Source: Halomonas ventosae (lineage in GTDB: Bacteria; Pseudomonadota; Gammaproteobacteria; Pseudomonadales; Halomonadaceae). From it: DNA of 64,000 nt. Both the position numbers and the translations under genes were made by a program. The stretch lies in NCBI RefSeq assembly GCF_004361885.1, contig NZ_SNWH01000009.1, forward strand, positions 1 through 64,000. The letters are read 5' to 3'. The notes under the pieces were generated by a model. That model was given only the letters and a program-made list of their open reading frames with translations, ran no database searches and had not been told where the DNA came from. Below, in pieces: positions 56,846-64,000 of the stretch; within the stretch, counting starts at the first letter, position 1; each line of letters opens with the position of its first letter.

Positions 56846-57088
56846 TCAGGCCTTTTTGACCTTGGCGATCACCCACAGCAGCAGCACGGCGCCGACGATG
56901 GCGGTGACCAGCGAGCCGATGAAGCCACCAGCCTTGAGACCCAGCAGGCTGAACAGGCCGCCGCCGATCACGGCCCCCACCACGCCGACCCCGATATTGC
57001 CGAGGATGCCGAAGCCGCCGCCGCGCATGATATGGCCGGCGATCCAGCCGGCCAGGCCCCCGATGATCAACCAGGCAATGATTCCCAT
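56846..57088 (-). CDS. GlsB/YeaQ/YmgE-family stress membrane protein
   Basis: An 80-residue, very hydrophobic, glycine-rich protein of the transglycosylase-associated (YeaQ/YmgE) family: MGIIAWLIIGGLAGWIAG, GILGNIGVGVVGAVIGG and GSLVTAIVGAVLLLWVI are three transmembrane helices. E. coli members are stress-induced (RpoS). ATG 57088 has AAGGAG 8 bases upstream, better than the GTG at 57097. Monocistronic with its own terminator. Confidence 0.9.
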   Translation of the reverse strand: MGIIAWLIIGGLAGWIAGHIMRGGGFGILGNIGVGVVGAVIGGGLFSLLGLKAGGFIGSLVTAIVGAVLLLWVIAKVKKA

Positions 57089-57174
57089 GACAGACACTCC
57101 TTATATGTGCTTGGTGAAGAACGCAACGGAACAAAACGTCTCGATGGTGCCTCCCCGAGCGCCAGGAGGAAAGC

Positions 57175-57723
57175 TCAAAATGCGCTACCCGGTTGCGCGA
57201 GGAAGGCTCGCTCCTCGAAAGTCGAGTCGCGACCGAGCGCCGCATTACGTTGAGGATAGCGACCAAAACGCTCGAGCACCTCGCGGTGGCGATGCTCGTG
57301 GCGCAGACTCTCCTCCAGCCCCGGCTGGGCAAACAGGCGCAGCGCCTCGTCGTGGATGATCAGCGACTCGCTGTGCATGTAAGGCATGAACAGGAAGGCC
57401 CGCCAGGGCACGTCCAGTAGCCGGTCCGCGCGCTGAGCGACTGCCTCCTGGGCCAGCACCAGGGCCAGGGGATCCCAGCTGAATGACTGGGCCGCGCCCC
57501 GATAAATGTGGCGCGGGAACTGATCGAGCATGATCACCTCAGCCAGACGGCCGCGGGCAGAGCCCCGCCACTGCCAGAACTCGCCACGCCCCGCGGCGGC
57601 CAGCCAGTCGCCAAAGCGCCGGGCAATCTCGGCATCCAGGGCGGGATCCTTGCGGAACCACTGGGCGGGCGCGAGCTCCCTGAACCAGAAGTCGATCACC
57701 GCTTCCGGGCGACGCTCCTCCAT
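57175..57723 (-). CDS. DUF924 family protein
   Basis: A 182-residue helical protein of the DUF924 family, with TPR-like repeats; the biochemical role is unknown. Family markers: VIDFWFRELAPAQWF near the N-terminus, MLDQFPRHIYRG (about 74-85), and FMPYMHSESL, RHREVLERFGRYPQRNAALGR. ATG 57723 is the natural start. Divergent from the small membrane protein gene. Confidence 0.92.
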   Translation of the reverse strand: MEERRPEAVIDFWFRELAPAQWFRKDPALDAEIARRFGDWLAAAGRGEFWQWRGSARGRLAEVIMLDQFPRHIYRGAAQSFSWDPLALVLAQEAVAQRADRLLDVPWRAFLFMPYMHSESLIIHDEALRLFAQPGLEESLRHEHRHREVLERFGRYPQRNAALGRDSTFEERAFLAQPGSAF

Positions 57724-57807
57724 GATGATCTCCTATTCGCCCCGAGTAGAGCTGATATCATCACAGATTAGCCGCCCCACGCGCTGTCCACCACCGAAGG
57801 GAGCTAC

Positions 57808-58026
57808 ATGACTACCTACGAACTACTACAGATACTGGGTTACGCCTTCAACATCCTCGGCCTGCTAGTCTGCATCGGCGGCCTGACACTGGCCCGGCGC
57901 CCCGACCGCCGCCTGCTCGGCCGGGGGCTGGCGGCGCTGGGCTTCTTGATCGCTGCAACGCCGGTGCTGGTGCAGCTCCTCGGCCTGGTCGAACCCGTTC
58001 CGGTCGGCGCCCTGCCGACACGCTAG
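57808..58026 (+). CDS. Small membrane protein, uncharacterised
   Basis: A 72-residue protein with two hydrophobic segments (AFNILGLLVCIGGLTL and AALGFLIAATPVLVQLLGL) joined by a short Arg-rich loop, so a helical hairpin in the inner membrane is likely. AAGGGAGCTAC precedes the ATG. No known family recognised. It lies 85 bases upstream of ycjX. Confidence 0.65.
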   Translation: MTTYELLQILGYAFNILGLLVCIGGLTLARRPDRRLLGRGLAALGFLIAATPVLVQLLGLVEPVPVGALPTR

Positions 58027-58111
58027 GCAGTGTCGCTTCATGCCCTGCACCTTGTCTGGTGAATGTCCGACCCGCACATTAGGGCAGCATACGACCCTGC
58101 AAGGATGCCCC

Positions 58112-59506
58112 ATGCACAACCCGCTGACCCGTGAACTACATGATCTGCTCGAGCGCGGCCGCGACCGCCAGCTACGCCTGGCGGTGACCGGCCTGTCGCG
58201 CTCGGGCAAGACGGCCTTCCTCACCTCGCTAGTCAACCAGCTGCGCCATGCCGGCCTCGAGGCGCAGCTCGACCTACTGCCGGTCGCCCGCGAGGGGCGC
58301 CTGCTCGGGGCACGGCGGGTGCAGCAGCAGAACCTCGGCGTACCGCGCTTTCCCTACGACCAGGCCATGCAAGCCCTGGACGACCAGCCACCGCGTTGGC
58401 CCGAGCCGACCCGCGGCATCAGCGAGCTGCGTCTGGCGATCCGCTACCGACCAGCTCGGCGCGGCCTGCTCGGTGCCGAGACCCGCCAGCTGACCCTGGA
58501 CCTGTTCGACTACCCCGGCGAGTGGCTGCTCGACCTGCCTCTGCTGGGGCACGACTACCTGAGCTGGAGCCAGACCCAGCGCCATGACGACGGCAGCGAG
58601 CGCGCCGCCCTGTTCGCCGACTGGCACCGTGCGGTGGCCAGCCTAGACCCCGCCGAGGAGGTCGACGAGACGCGCCTGGCCGAGATCGCCGAGCTGTATG
58701 CCCGGGGACTGCAGGCGGCCCGAGAGGCCGGCTTCGCCGACCTACAGCCAGGACGCTTCCTGCTGCCCGGGGAACTCGAAGGAGCCCCGGTGCTGCAGTT
58801 TTTCCCTCTGCCGGGCATCGGCGAGGCCGACCGCGACACGCTCGCCGCGCTGCCGGCCGAGAGCCTCTATGCCACCCTCGCCCGGCGCTTTCGCCACTAC
58901 CAGCAGCATATCGTCAGGCCCTTTTATCGCGAGCACTTCCGCCGCTTCGACCGCCAGATCGTGCTGGTCGACGTGCTCGGCGCCCTCAATGCCGGCCCGG
59001 AGCGCTTCGAGGATCTCTCTCGCGCCCTGTCGAACCTGATGCAGAGCTTCGACTACGGCCGACGCAGCCTGCTGACACGTCTGTTCGCCCCGCGCATCGA
59101 CCGACTGGCCATCGCCGCCACCAAGGCCGACCATGTCACCCCCGAACAACACGGCCGCCTGGTCACCCTGCTCGAGGCGCTGCTCGCCGATCCGCTCAAG
59201 GAGCTGCGCTTCGCCGACGTGCCAGTCCGGGCCCTGTCGCTGGCGGCAATCCGTGCCACCCAGAGCCGCGAGGTAACCCGGCAAGGGCGACGCTCCCCGG
59301 CCCTGCGCGGCACTGCCCTGACCGGCGAATCGCTGCTGCTGTTTCCCGGCGAGGTGCCCGACCGGCTGCCGGAGGCAGACTTTTGGACCCGCCAGGGCTT
59401 CAACTTCACGGCCTTTCGCCCCCTGCCCCGCGAGAAGGGGGCACCGCTGCCCCACATCCGCATGGATGCCGCCCTGGACTGGCTGATCGGAGACAAGCTG
59501 TCATGA
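58112..59506 (+). CDS. ycjX: YcjX family P-loop protein
   Basis: A 464-residue protein of the YcjX family, a P-loop NTPase with unusual GTPase-like fold; E. coli ycjX belongs to the PspF/envelope-stress-associated ycjXF pair. Walker A is GLSRSGKTAFLTS (about residues 27-39), then LDLFDYPGEWLLDLPLL (Walker B/G3-like DYPGEW) and AATKADHV (G4-like). ATG 58112 is the family start. The stop overlaps the ycjF start. Confidence 0.92.
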   Translation: MHNPLTRELHDLLERGRDRQLRLAVTGLSRSGKTAFLTSLVNQLRHAGLEAQLDLLPVAREGRLLGARRVQQQNLGVPRFPYDQAMQALDDQPPRWPEPTRGISELRLAIRYRPARRGLLGAETRQLTLDLFDYPGEWLLDLPLLGHDYLSWSQTQRHDDGSERAALFADWHRAVASLDPAEEVDETRLAEIAELYARGLQAAREAGFADLQPGRFLLPGELEGAPVLQFFPLPGIGEADRDTLAALPAESLYATLARRFRHYQQHIVRPFYREHFRRFDRQIVLVDVLGALNAGPERFEDLSRALSNLMQSFDYGRRSLLTRLFAPRIDRLAIAATKADHVTPEQHGRLVTLLEALLADPLKELRFADVPVRALSLAAIRATQSREVTRQGRRSPALRGTALTGESLLLFPGEVPDRLPEADFWTRQGFNFTAFRPLPREKGAPLPHIRMDAALDWLIGDKLS

Positions 59507-60573
59507 CCCCTACCCGCGAACAGGATCCCCGCCCGGGCGAGCGCTTCACCCTCGATGACGCCTCAACCGCGGAGGCCGACACCCGGGATCCCCAGCCCGG
59601 GCGGCACTTCGAGACCGGAGCGCCGAGCCAGCCGCTGGCCGAGCCACAGGCCGATGCGCCCGCCAGCGAACGAGCGCTGGGGGATGGCCTGATGCGCCCG
59701 CGCAAGCGGCGCTGGGGGCTGCTTATGCTACTCGGCGGCAGCCTGGGCCTGGGCGCGCTGGAGGCCGGTCGGACCCTGCAGGCCGCCAGCCTCGGTAGCG
59801 ACTGGCTGGCCGGCGGCTGGAGCCTGCTGCTGCTGCTGGCCCTGGGCCTCGGCGGCTCGGCGCTGCTGCGCGAGCTTTGGCGCCTGCGCCGCCTGACTCG
59901 CCACGCCCGGCTGCGCGAGCGTCTCGCTGCTTTGCCCGAGGCCACCCCGGCCCGGGCGCAGGCGCTGGCCGAGCAGCTGCGCCGCGACCTTGGCCTGGAC
60001 GACGACCATCCCCACTGGCAGGCCTTCCTGGCGGCCCGCGAGCCCCACCATGATGGGCGCGACACCCGGGCACTGCTCACCCATCACCTGCTCGCCCCCC
60101 GCGACAGGGAGGCCCGCCGGCTGATCTCGCGGATGTCCGGCGAGACGGCGGTGATGGTGGCGGTGAGCCCATTGACCCTGGTCGACATGGCACTGGTCGC
60201 CTGGCGTCATCTGGCGATGGTCGACCGCCTGTGTCGCCTCTACGGACTGGAACTGGGCTATGCGGCACGCCTGCGGCTGCTACGTGGCGTGCTCTACCAG
60301 ATGGCCTTCGCCGGGGCCAGCGAGATCGCCAGCGAGGCGAGCATGCAGATGCTGTCGATGGACCTGGCCGGCAAGCTCTCGACGCGTGCCGCCCAGGGCC
60401 TCGGCGTCGGGCTGCTGGGCGCGCGCCTGGGACTGCGTACCCAGCGCCTGGCCCGGCCACTGGAATTCGCCGCGGACGAGGCCCCGCGCATGGCCGGCCT
60501 GCGCCGCGATCTGTGGCAGCAGCTGCGCCGCCTGGAAGCCGGCGAGGAAAGCGCCAAGGCCCACCATCCTTGA
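59503..60573 (+). CDS. ycjF: YcjF family (DUF697/TIGR01620) membrane protein
   Basis: A 356-residue protein with a charged N-terminal 65 residues, two transmembrane helices (about 70-90 and 100-120) and a conserved C-terminal domain (SRMSGETAVMVAVSPLTLVDM, ARLRLLRGVLYQMAFAG). It is the partner of YcjX. ATG 59503 overlaps the ycjX stop (ATGA). Function unknown, envelope stress inferred from E. coli. Confidence 0.92.
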   Translation: MTPTREQDPRPGERFTLDDASTAEADTRDPQPGRHFETGAPSQPLAEPQADAPASERALGDGLMRPRKRRWGLLMLLGGSLGLGALEAGRTLQAASLGSDWLAGGWSLLLLLALGLGGSALLRELWRLRRLTRHARLRERLAALPEATPARAQALAEQLRRDLGLDDDHPHWQAFLAAREPHHDGRDTRALLTHHLLAPRDREARRLISRMSGETAVMVAVSPLTLVDMALVAWRHLAMVDRLCRLYGLELGYAARLRLLRGVLYQMAFAGASEIASEASMQMLSMDLAGKLSTRAAQGLGVGLLGARLGLRTQRLARPLEFAADEAPRMAGLRRDLWQQLRRLEAGEESAKAHHP

Positions 60574-60614
60574 ACCTGCTGCATATTCCCGAGCAACTCG
60601 CCCCTGAGACGCCG

Positions 60615-60726
60615 GTTCTGGGACATCGGAGCCATCGCCATCGAGGCCTTGCGGGAGAAGCGCGAATCCATCGACCATCGGGTTGTGGACCGCGCCGTCG
60701 ACTGCACCGTGATCAGCGTGCGCTGA
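60615..60726 (+). pseudogene. Possible C-terminal fragment of a LacI-type regulator
   Basis: Translation from about 60615 gives FWDIGAIAIEALREKRESIDH then VVDRAVDCTVISVR and TGA at 60724-60726. The pattern WDIG-x-A-x-EAL ... RVxDCxxxxR resembles the end of LacI/CytR-type regulators, but the match is short and no upstream part exists, since ycjF ends 42 bases before. If correct it is another remnant of the damaged sugar locus that follows. Confidence 0.3.
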
Positions 60727-60733
60727 ACACCGG

Positions 60734-61960
60734 TCAGGCCAGCCGCCGCTGGCTCTCGCTATCGAAGAGCACGGCGCGTCCCATGTCGACCCGCAGGGAC
60801 AACCGCTCCCCCGCTGCCACCCGGCACTTGGGACCCACCCGGGCGGTGACCTCGCTCTCCCCCAGCGGCATATTCAGCAGGATGTCCGCCCCGGTCGGCT
60901 CGACCACGCTGACCCGCGCCTCCAGCAGGGTGCCTTCGGCCTGTTCGCTCAGCCGTCGGTCCTCCTCGCTGAAGTGCTCCGGCCGCAATCCCAGGATCAC
61001 CGGCTGACCGACACGTTCGGGCAGGGCCGGGGTCTCCCGCGATGTCGGCCAGGGCAGTATCAAGTCCTTCTCGCCCGCGGTGGCAATCCGCAACCGGTAG
61101 TCCCCCGCTTGCCCCTCCAGGGTGGTGGTGATGAAGTTCATCGAGGGGGAGCCCATGAAGCCGGCGACGAAGATATCGACCGGGTCGTTATAGACCTCGT
61201 CCGGCGTGCCCAGCTGCAGGATGTGACCATCACGCATCACGGCGATGCGATTGGCCAGGGGCTTCACCGAGGTGATCAGCATCACCACCAGCGGCAGCAG
61301 ATAGAACAGCCCGGCCAGCAGGCGCTCACCGGAGAGCCAGGCGCGCTTCTCGAATACCTCGGCGATCGGCAGGATGGTGGCCAGATAGAGCCAGGTCGCG
61401 GGCTCGAGCTCGAGCTGCACGACCAGGATCGGCGGTGAGAGGGGTTCCATCAGCAGGCTGTGCTGACCCCAACGCGGCGGCAGGTCCTTCAGCAGCACCT
61501 CGTTGTTGAAGACACGCAGGGTCTCGGGGCGTGAGAACTCCACGCTCACCGCGTCGATGTCGAGCTGCTCGGTAAGGATGCGGCGGAAGGTCTCCACCAC
61601 CCGGGCCTTCTCAGGCCCCTCGCCGATATCGGCCACGTCCAAGCGCTTCTCGTTGACACTGACGAAGAAGCGAGGTCCGCCCATATCGCGCAGCTGGTCC
61701 AGGACGATGTGCCGGTATTCCCTCGGCAGCGACCGGAAGAAGCGCATGGTGGACGCCACGCTGAAGGCCACATTGCTGGACAACTCTTCGAGCTGGGCCA
61801 GGCGGCTGTCGCGCACCTGGGAGGTCCAGATCACGTAGCTGGCGAGCTGCGCAGCCAGCACCCCGACCACCATGATCAGCACAAAGCGACCGCGCAGGGT
61901 ACCCGGCAGGCTACGTGCCAACCGCCGGCGCAGCCGTCGCCACCGGGTGTCGGCGGTCAT
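60734..61960 (-). pseudogene. Chimeric ORF: histidine kinase N-term + sugar permease scrap + MalK-type C-term
   Basis: A 408-codon intact frame made of three proteins. Residues 1-215 are the N-terminal part of a sensor kinase (transmembrane helix 25-46, periplasmic domain with RWGQHSLLMEPLSPP and LYLATILP), like GtrS. Residues about 216-236 (FYLLPLVVMLITSVKPL) are the first helix of a MalG/GtsC-type ABC permease. Residues about 236-408 are the C-terminal half of a MalK/GtsD-type ATPase: NRIAVMRDGHILQLGTP, FMGSPSMNFI and the TOBE-region LGLRPEHF. No kinase core, full permease, Walker A or signature remains. The start overlaps the upstream response-regulator stop (ATGA). Almost certainly non-functional for sensing or transport. 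Confidence 0.85.
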
Positions 61961-62685
61961 GGAAGGACCTCAACCCGGGCGGTGAGCACGTAGCCCGCCC
62001 CGCGCACCGTGCGGATCAGCTGGGAGTGCTGGGCATCCTCGCCGAGGCGCCGTCGAAGGCGACACACATGCACATCGATGGAACGGTCCAGGGGCGGCGC
62101 CGGTCGCCCGCGGGTCAGTTCGAAGAGTGCATCCCGCGACAGCACCTGCCCAGGATACTCGAGGAACACCTGCAGCAGCTGGAAGTCCGCGCCGGACAGC
62201 GGGATGTGCCCTCCCTGGTCATCGACCAGCTCGCGGGTCAGGCGATCCAGTCGCCAGTCGCCGAAGGCCACCCGCCGTGCCTGGGCCGGACTCACCGGCT
62301 CCTCCTGGTGGCCCCTGGCGCGACGCAGCACGGCCTTGATCCTCGCCAGCAGCTCGCGGGGGTTGAAAGGCTTGCCCAGGTAGTCGTCGGCGCCCAGTTC
62401 CAGGCCCAGTATGCGGTCGGTCTCGTCGGCGCTGGCGGTCAGCATGATGATCGGCACGTCGCTGTGGCGACGCAGCTCCCGGCAGAGGGTGAAGCCGTCG
62501 TCGCCGGGCATCATCAGGTCCACGATCAGCAGGTCCGGCGTCTCGATCTCCAGCAGCCGACGCAGTGCCTCGGCATCCTCGGCCATCAGGGCACGCAGGC
62601 CGTGGCGGCCGAGGTAGTCGGCCAGCAGCTCGCGGATCTCGGGGTCGTCGTCGACCACGATCAGAGTAGCGGGAAGGGTAGTCAT
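61957..62685 (-). CDS. OmpR-family response regulator (GltR-like)
   Basis: A 242-residue two-component regulator: receiver domain with D12-D14, phospho-acceptor D56 (LIVDLMMPGDDGF), T84 region and K106-like switch residue (DDYLGKPF), then a winged-helix DNA-binding domain (LSGADFQLLQVFLEYPGQVLSR, DVHVCRLRRRLGED, RTVRGAGYVL). Order with a kinase and sugar ABC genes downstream suggests the GltR/GtrS glucose-uptake system of pseudomonads; here the kinase is destroyed, leaving it orphaned. It overlaps both neighbours by 4 bases. Confidence 0.9.
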   Translation of the reverse strand: MTTLPATLIVVDDDPEIRELLADYLGRHGLRALMAEDAEALRRLLEIETPDLLIVDLMMPGDDGFTLCRELRRHSDVPIIMLTASADETDRILGLELGADDYLGKPFNPRELLARIKAVLRRARGHQEEPVSPAQARRVAFGDWRLDRLTRELVDDQGGHIPLSGADFQLLQVFLEYPGQVLSRDALFELTRGRPAPPLDRSIDVHVCRLRRRLGEDAQHSQLIRTVRGAGYVLTARVEVLP

Positions 62686-63492
62686 GGCCGCGACCTCAGG
62701 TCGAAGCGTGCGCGCAGCCGCTCGGCCACCCCCTGGAGGTCGTGATGGCCGATGCGCTCGGCCGCGGGGAGCCGGCCGGCCAGTTCGGGATGAGCATTGG
62801 CCATGACGTGAGCCTCGCCGGCCAGGGCGAGCATCTCGATGTCATTGAGGTTGTCGCCGAAAGCCAGGCACGCCTCGGGGCCGAGCCCCAAACGCTGGAG
62901 TAGCACGGCGAGGGCGGTGCCCTTGTTGACGCTCCTGGCCATGATCTCCAGCGACGTGGCCATCGACCAGGTCAGGTGCAGCCGCTCGCCATGGTGGGCG
63001 CGAATCGTCGCCGCCAGCCGGCGAACCTCGAACGGGTCGCCGATATACAGCACCTTGCCGACCCCCTCACCGTCGAGTTCGCCGGGGGTCGGCGACCCGA
63101 TAGCCGAAGCCGGTATGGGCATGCAGCGCCAGCAGCGCCGGGGCCTCGGCATCGATCAACCACTCGTCGTCGTGATAGAGATTGAGGCGTACCCCGGCGG
63201 GGCGGGGCAGATCGATCAGCTCGCGGGCCAGCTCCGCCGGCAGATGGCGAGCCTCAACCAGGCCGTCGTTGGGGTCGTGAGTATAGGCGCCGTTGGTACT
63301 GATTACATGCACCGGTACGCCCAGGCGCTCGCGGAAGCGCTGCATGTCCCGGAAGTGGCGTCCCGAGGCGAAGGCCAGGTGGTGGCCCCGCCCCGCCAGG
63401 GTGCGCAGCGTCTCGACGGTGGTCGGGTGCAGGTCATGGTCGGCCCCGAGCAGGGTGCCGTCGAGGTCGGAGACGATCAGTCGTGGGGTCAT
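62682..63492 (-). pseudogene. Cof-type HAD hydrolase, frameshifted
   Basis: A HAD-IIB (Cof-type) sugar/nucleotide phosphatase split by one frameshift. Frame 1 from ATG 63492 gives MTPRLIVSDLDGTLLG (nucleophile D9, D11) through GFGYRVADP; frame 2 then gives GELDGEGVGKVLYIGDP through NKGTAL and FGDNLNDIEMLALAG (motif IV). The shift maps to a run of five G (63084-63088; C5 on the coding strand), where four would restore one 270-residue frame. It may be a sequencing error or a real mutation. Its stop overlaps the response-regulator start. Confidence 0.88.
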
Positions 63493-63615
63493 GGGGCCTT
63501 CCGCGTATCGTGTAGTCTTCAGGCTACCGAAGGTACTCCCGCCTGTCTTCCCTGCCTCACCTCGGCCAGGCTGCCATCTCAAGCGCCTGATTCCCTTTAG
63601 TGCCCTGCAGACCGT

Positions 63616-63644
63616 TTGGCGGCAGGGTCGCGAATCCGTATAGT
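63616..63644 (+). promoter_or_regulatory. Sigma-70 promoter of rnb
   Basis: TTGGCG (63616-63621) and TATAGT (63639-63644) are separated by 17 bases, 30 bases upstream of the rnb start, which would give a leader of about 24 bases. Confidence 0.75.
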
Positions 63645-63674
63645 AGCCCTTCTACCCGCCAACCGATCGTGACC

Positions 63675-64000
63675 ATGCTGCAGAACAACTCGGCGCTTGC
63701 CCAGCTCAAGCAACAAATCCGTTCCAACACCCCTCGCGTCGAGGGCGTGATCAAGGCTACCGACAGGGGCTTCGGTTTCCTCGAGACCGACGATGGCAAC
63801 TCCTACTTCGTGCCGCCTCCCGCCATGAAGCTGGTGCTGCATGGTGACCGCGTCGGGGCTATTCTCCACGAGGAGGGTGACAAGACCTCGGTCGAGCCCG
63901 ACACCCTGATCGAGACCGGCATGCAGCGCTTCATCGCCCGGGTGCAGAAGCGCGACGCTCGTCTGGCGGTGATTCCCGATCACCCCTCGATCAAGACCGC
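63675..64000 (+). CDS. rnb: Exoribonuclease II, 5' part (runs off window)
   Basis: The first 108 codons of RNase II, a processive 3'-5' exoribonuclease. [18 protein letters not shown] and [16 protein letters not shown] match the E. coli N-terminus and its first cold-shock (OB) domain; [17 protein letters not shown] and VIPDHPSIK follow. The catalytic RNB domain lies beyond position 64000. No frame defect in the visible part. It is preceded by its own promoter and is divergent from the HAD gene. Confidence 0.95.
   Translation, partial: MLQNNSALAQLKQQIRSNTPRVEGVIKATDRGFGFLETDDGNSYFVPPPAMKLVLHGDRVGAILHEEGDKTSVEPDTLIETGMQRFIARVQKRDARLAVIPDHPSIKT

Overview
The window is a GC-rich chromosomal segment of a gammaproteobacterium, most likely Halomonas or a close Halomonadaceae relative. 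This is inferred from gene content, protein character and order: a 1613-residue NAD-glutamate dehydrogenase, a Pseudomonas-type long isocitrate lyase, long-form QueF, the aat-bpt-infA / clpA-clpS block and the rluE-nudJ-mnmA-hflD-purB block. It is mostly core genome, with no prophage, CRISPR array or secretion locus. No database search was possible.

Layout. 1-560: wreckage of two insertion sequences (IS5-type and IS200-type). 744-5156: tRNA-Ser, a thioesterase/nitroreductase pair, queF with the yadGH-type ABC exporter, and a tRNA Glu-Gly-Glu operon with a clear promoter. 5.3-15 kb: msrB, ylqF/rbgA, alaA, htpX, pdxB, a WGR-like small protein, a glutaredoxin-like gene, rlmKL, rmf and pyrD. 15-22 kb: the giant gdhB, trmA, murI. 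22-30.5 kb: a hemerythrin-like protein with altered iron ligands, rarA, lolA, ftsK, aat, bpt, infA. 30.5-34.8 kb: clpA, clpS, icd. 34.9-41 kb: a tightly overlapping run rluE-nudJ-mnmA-hflD-purB-roxA and a GNAT gene. 41-50.4 kb: aceA, a SlyB-like lipoprotein, slyD, a CDP-alcohol phosphatidyltransferase paired with a membrane (VTT)-flavoprotein fusion, an exported MsrA, an MFS transporter and an NlpC/P60 lipoprotein. 50.6-60.6 kb: a two-domain DUF1266 protein, a decayed gabD beside intact gabT, a TVGYGD ion channel, glsB, DUF924, ycjX-ycjF. 60.6-63.5 kb: a degraded regulatory/sugar-transport locus containing a three-part chimeric ORF, an orphaned response regulator and a frameshifted HAD gene. 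63675-end: 5' part of rnb.

Genes working together. Aat, Bpt, ClpA and ClpS give a complete N-degron pathway (tagging, recognition, unfolding) within 5 kb. RlmKL, RluE, MnmA, TrmA, QueF, RoxA, YlqF, Rmf and IF-1 make the window rich in translation and RNA-modification functions. icd and aceA, 6.5 kb apart, are the two enzymes competing at the isocitrate branch point. MsrB (cytosolic) and MsrA (predicted exported) divide methionine-sulfoxide repair between compartments.

Most interesting: (i) the histidine-kinase / sugar-permease / MalK-type ATPase chimera at 60734-61960, apparently the scar of two in-frame deletions in a GtrS-Gts-like glucose uptake locus; (ii) the gabD relic directly upstream of gabT; (iii) 7-nt tandem repeats that start on the stop codons of three unrelated genes; (iv) the VTT-flavoprotein fusion overlapping in operon with a phospholipid synthase-type enzyme; (v) the tandem DUF1266 protein; (vi) a hemerythrin-like protein lacking two expected iron-ligand histidines.
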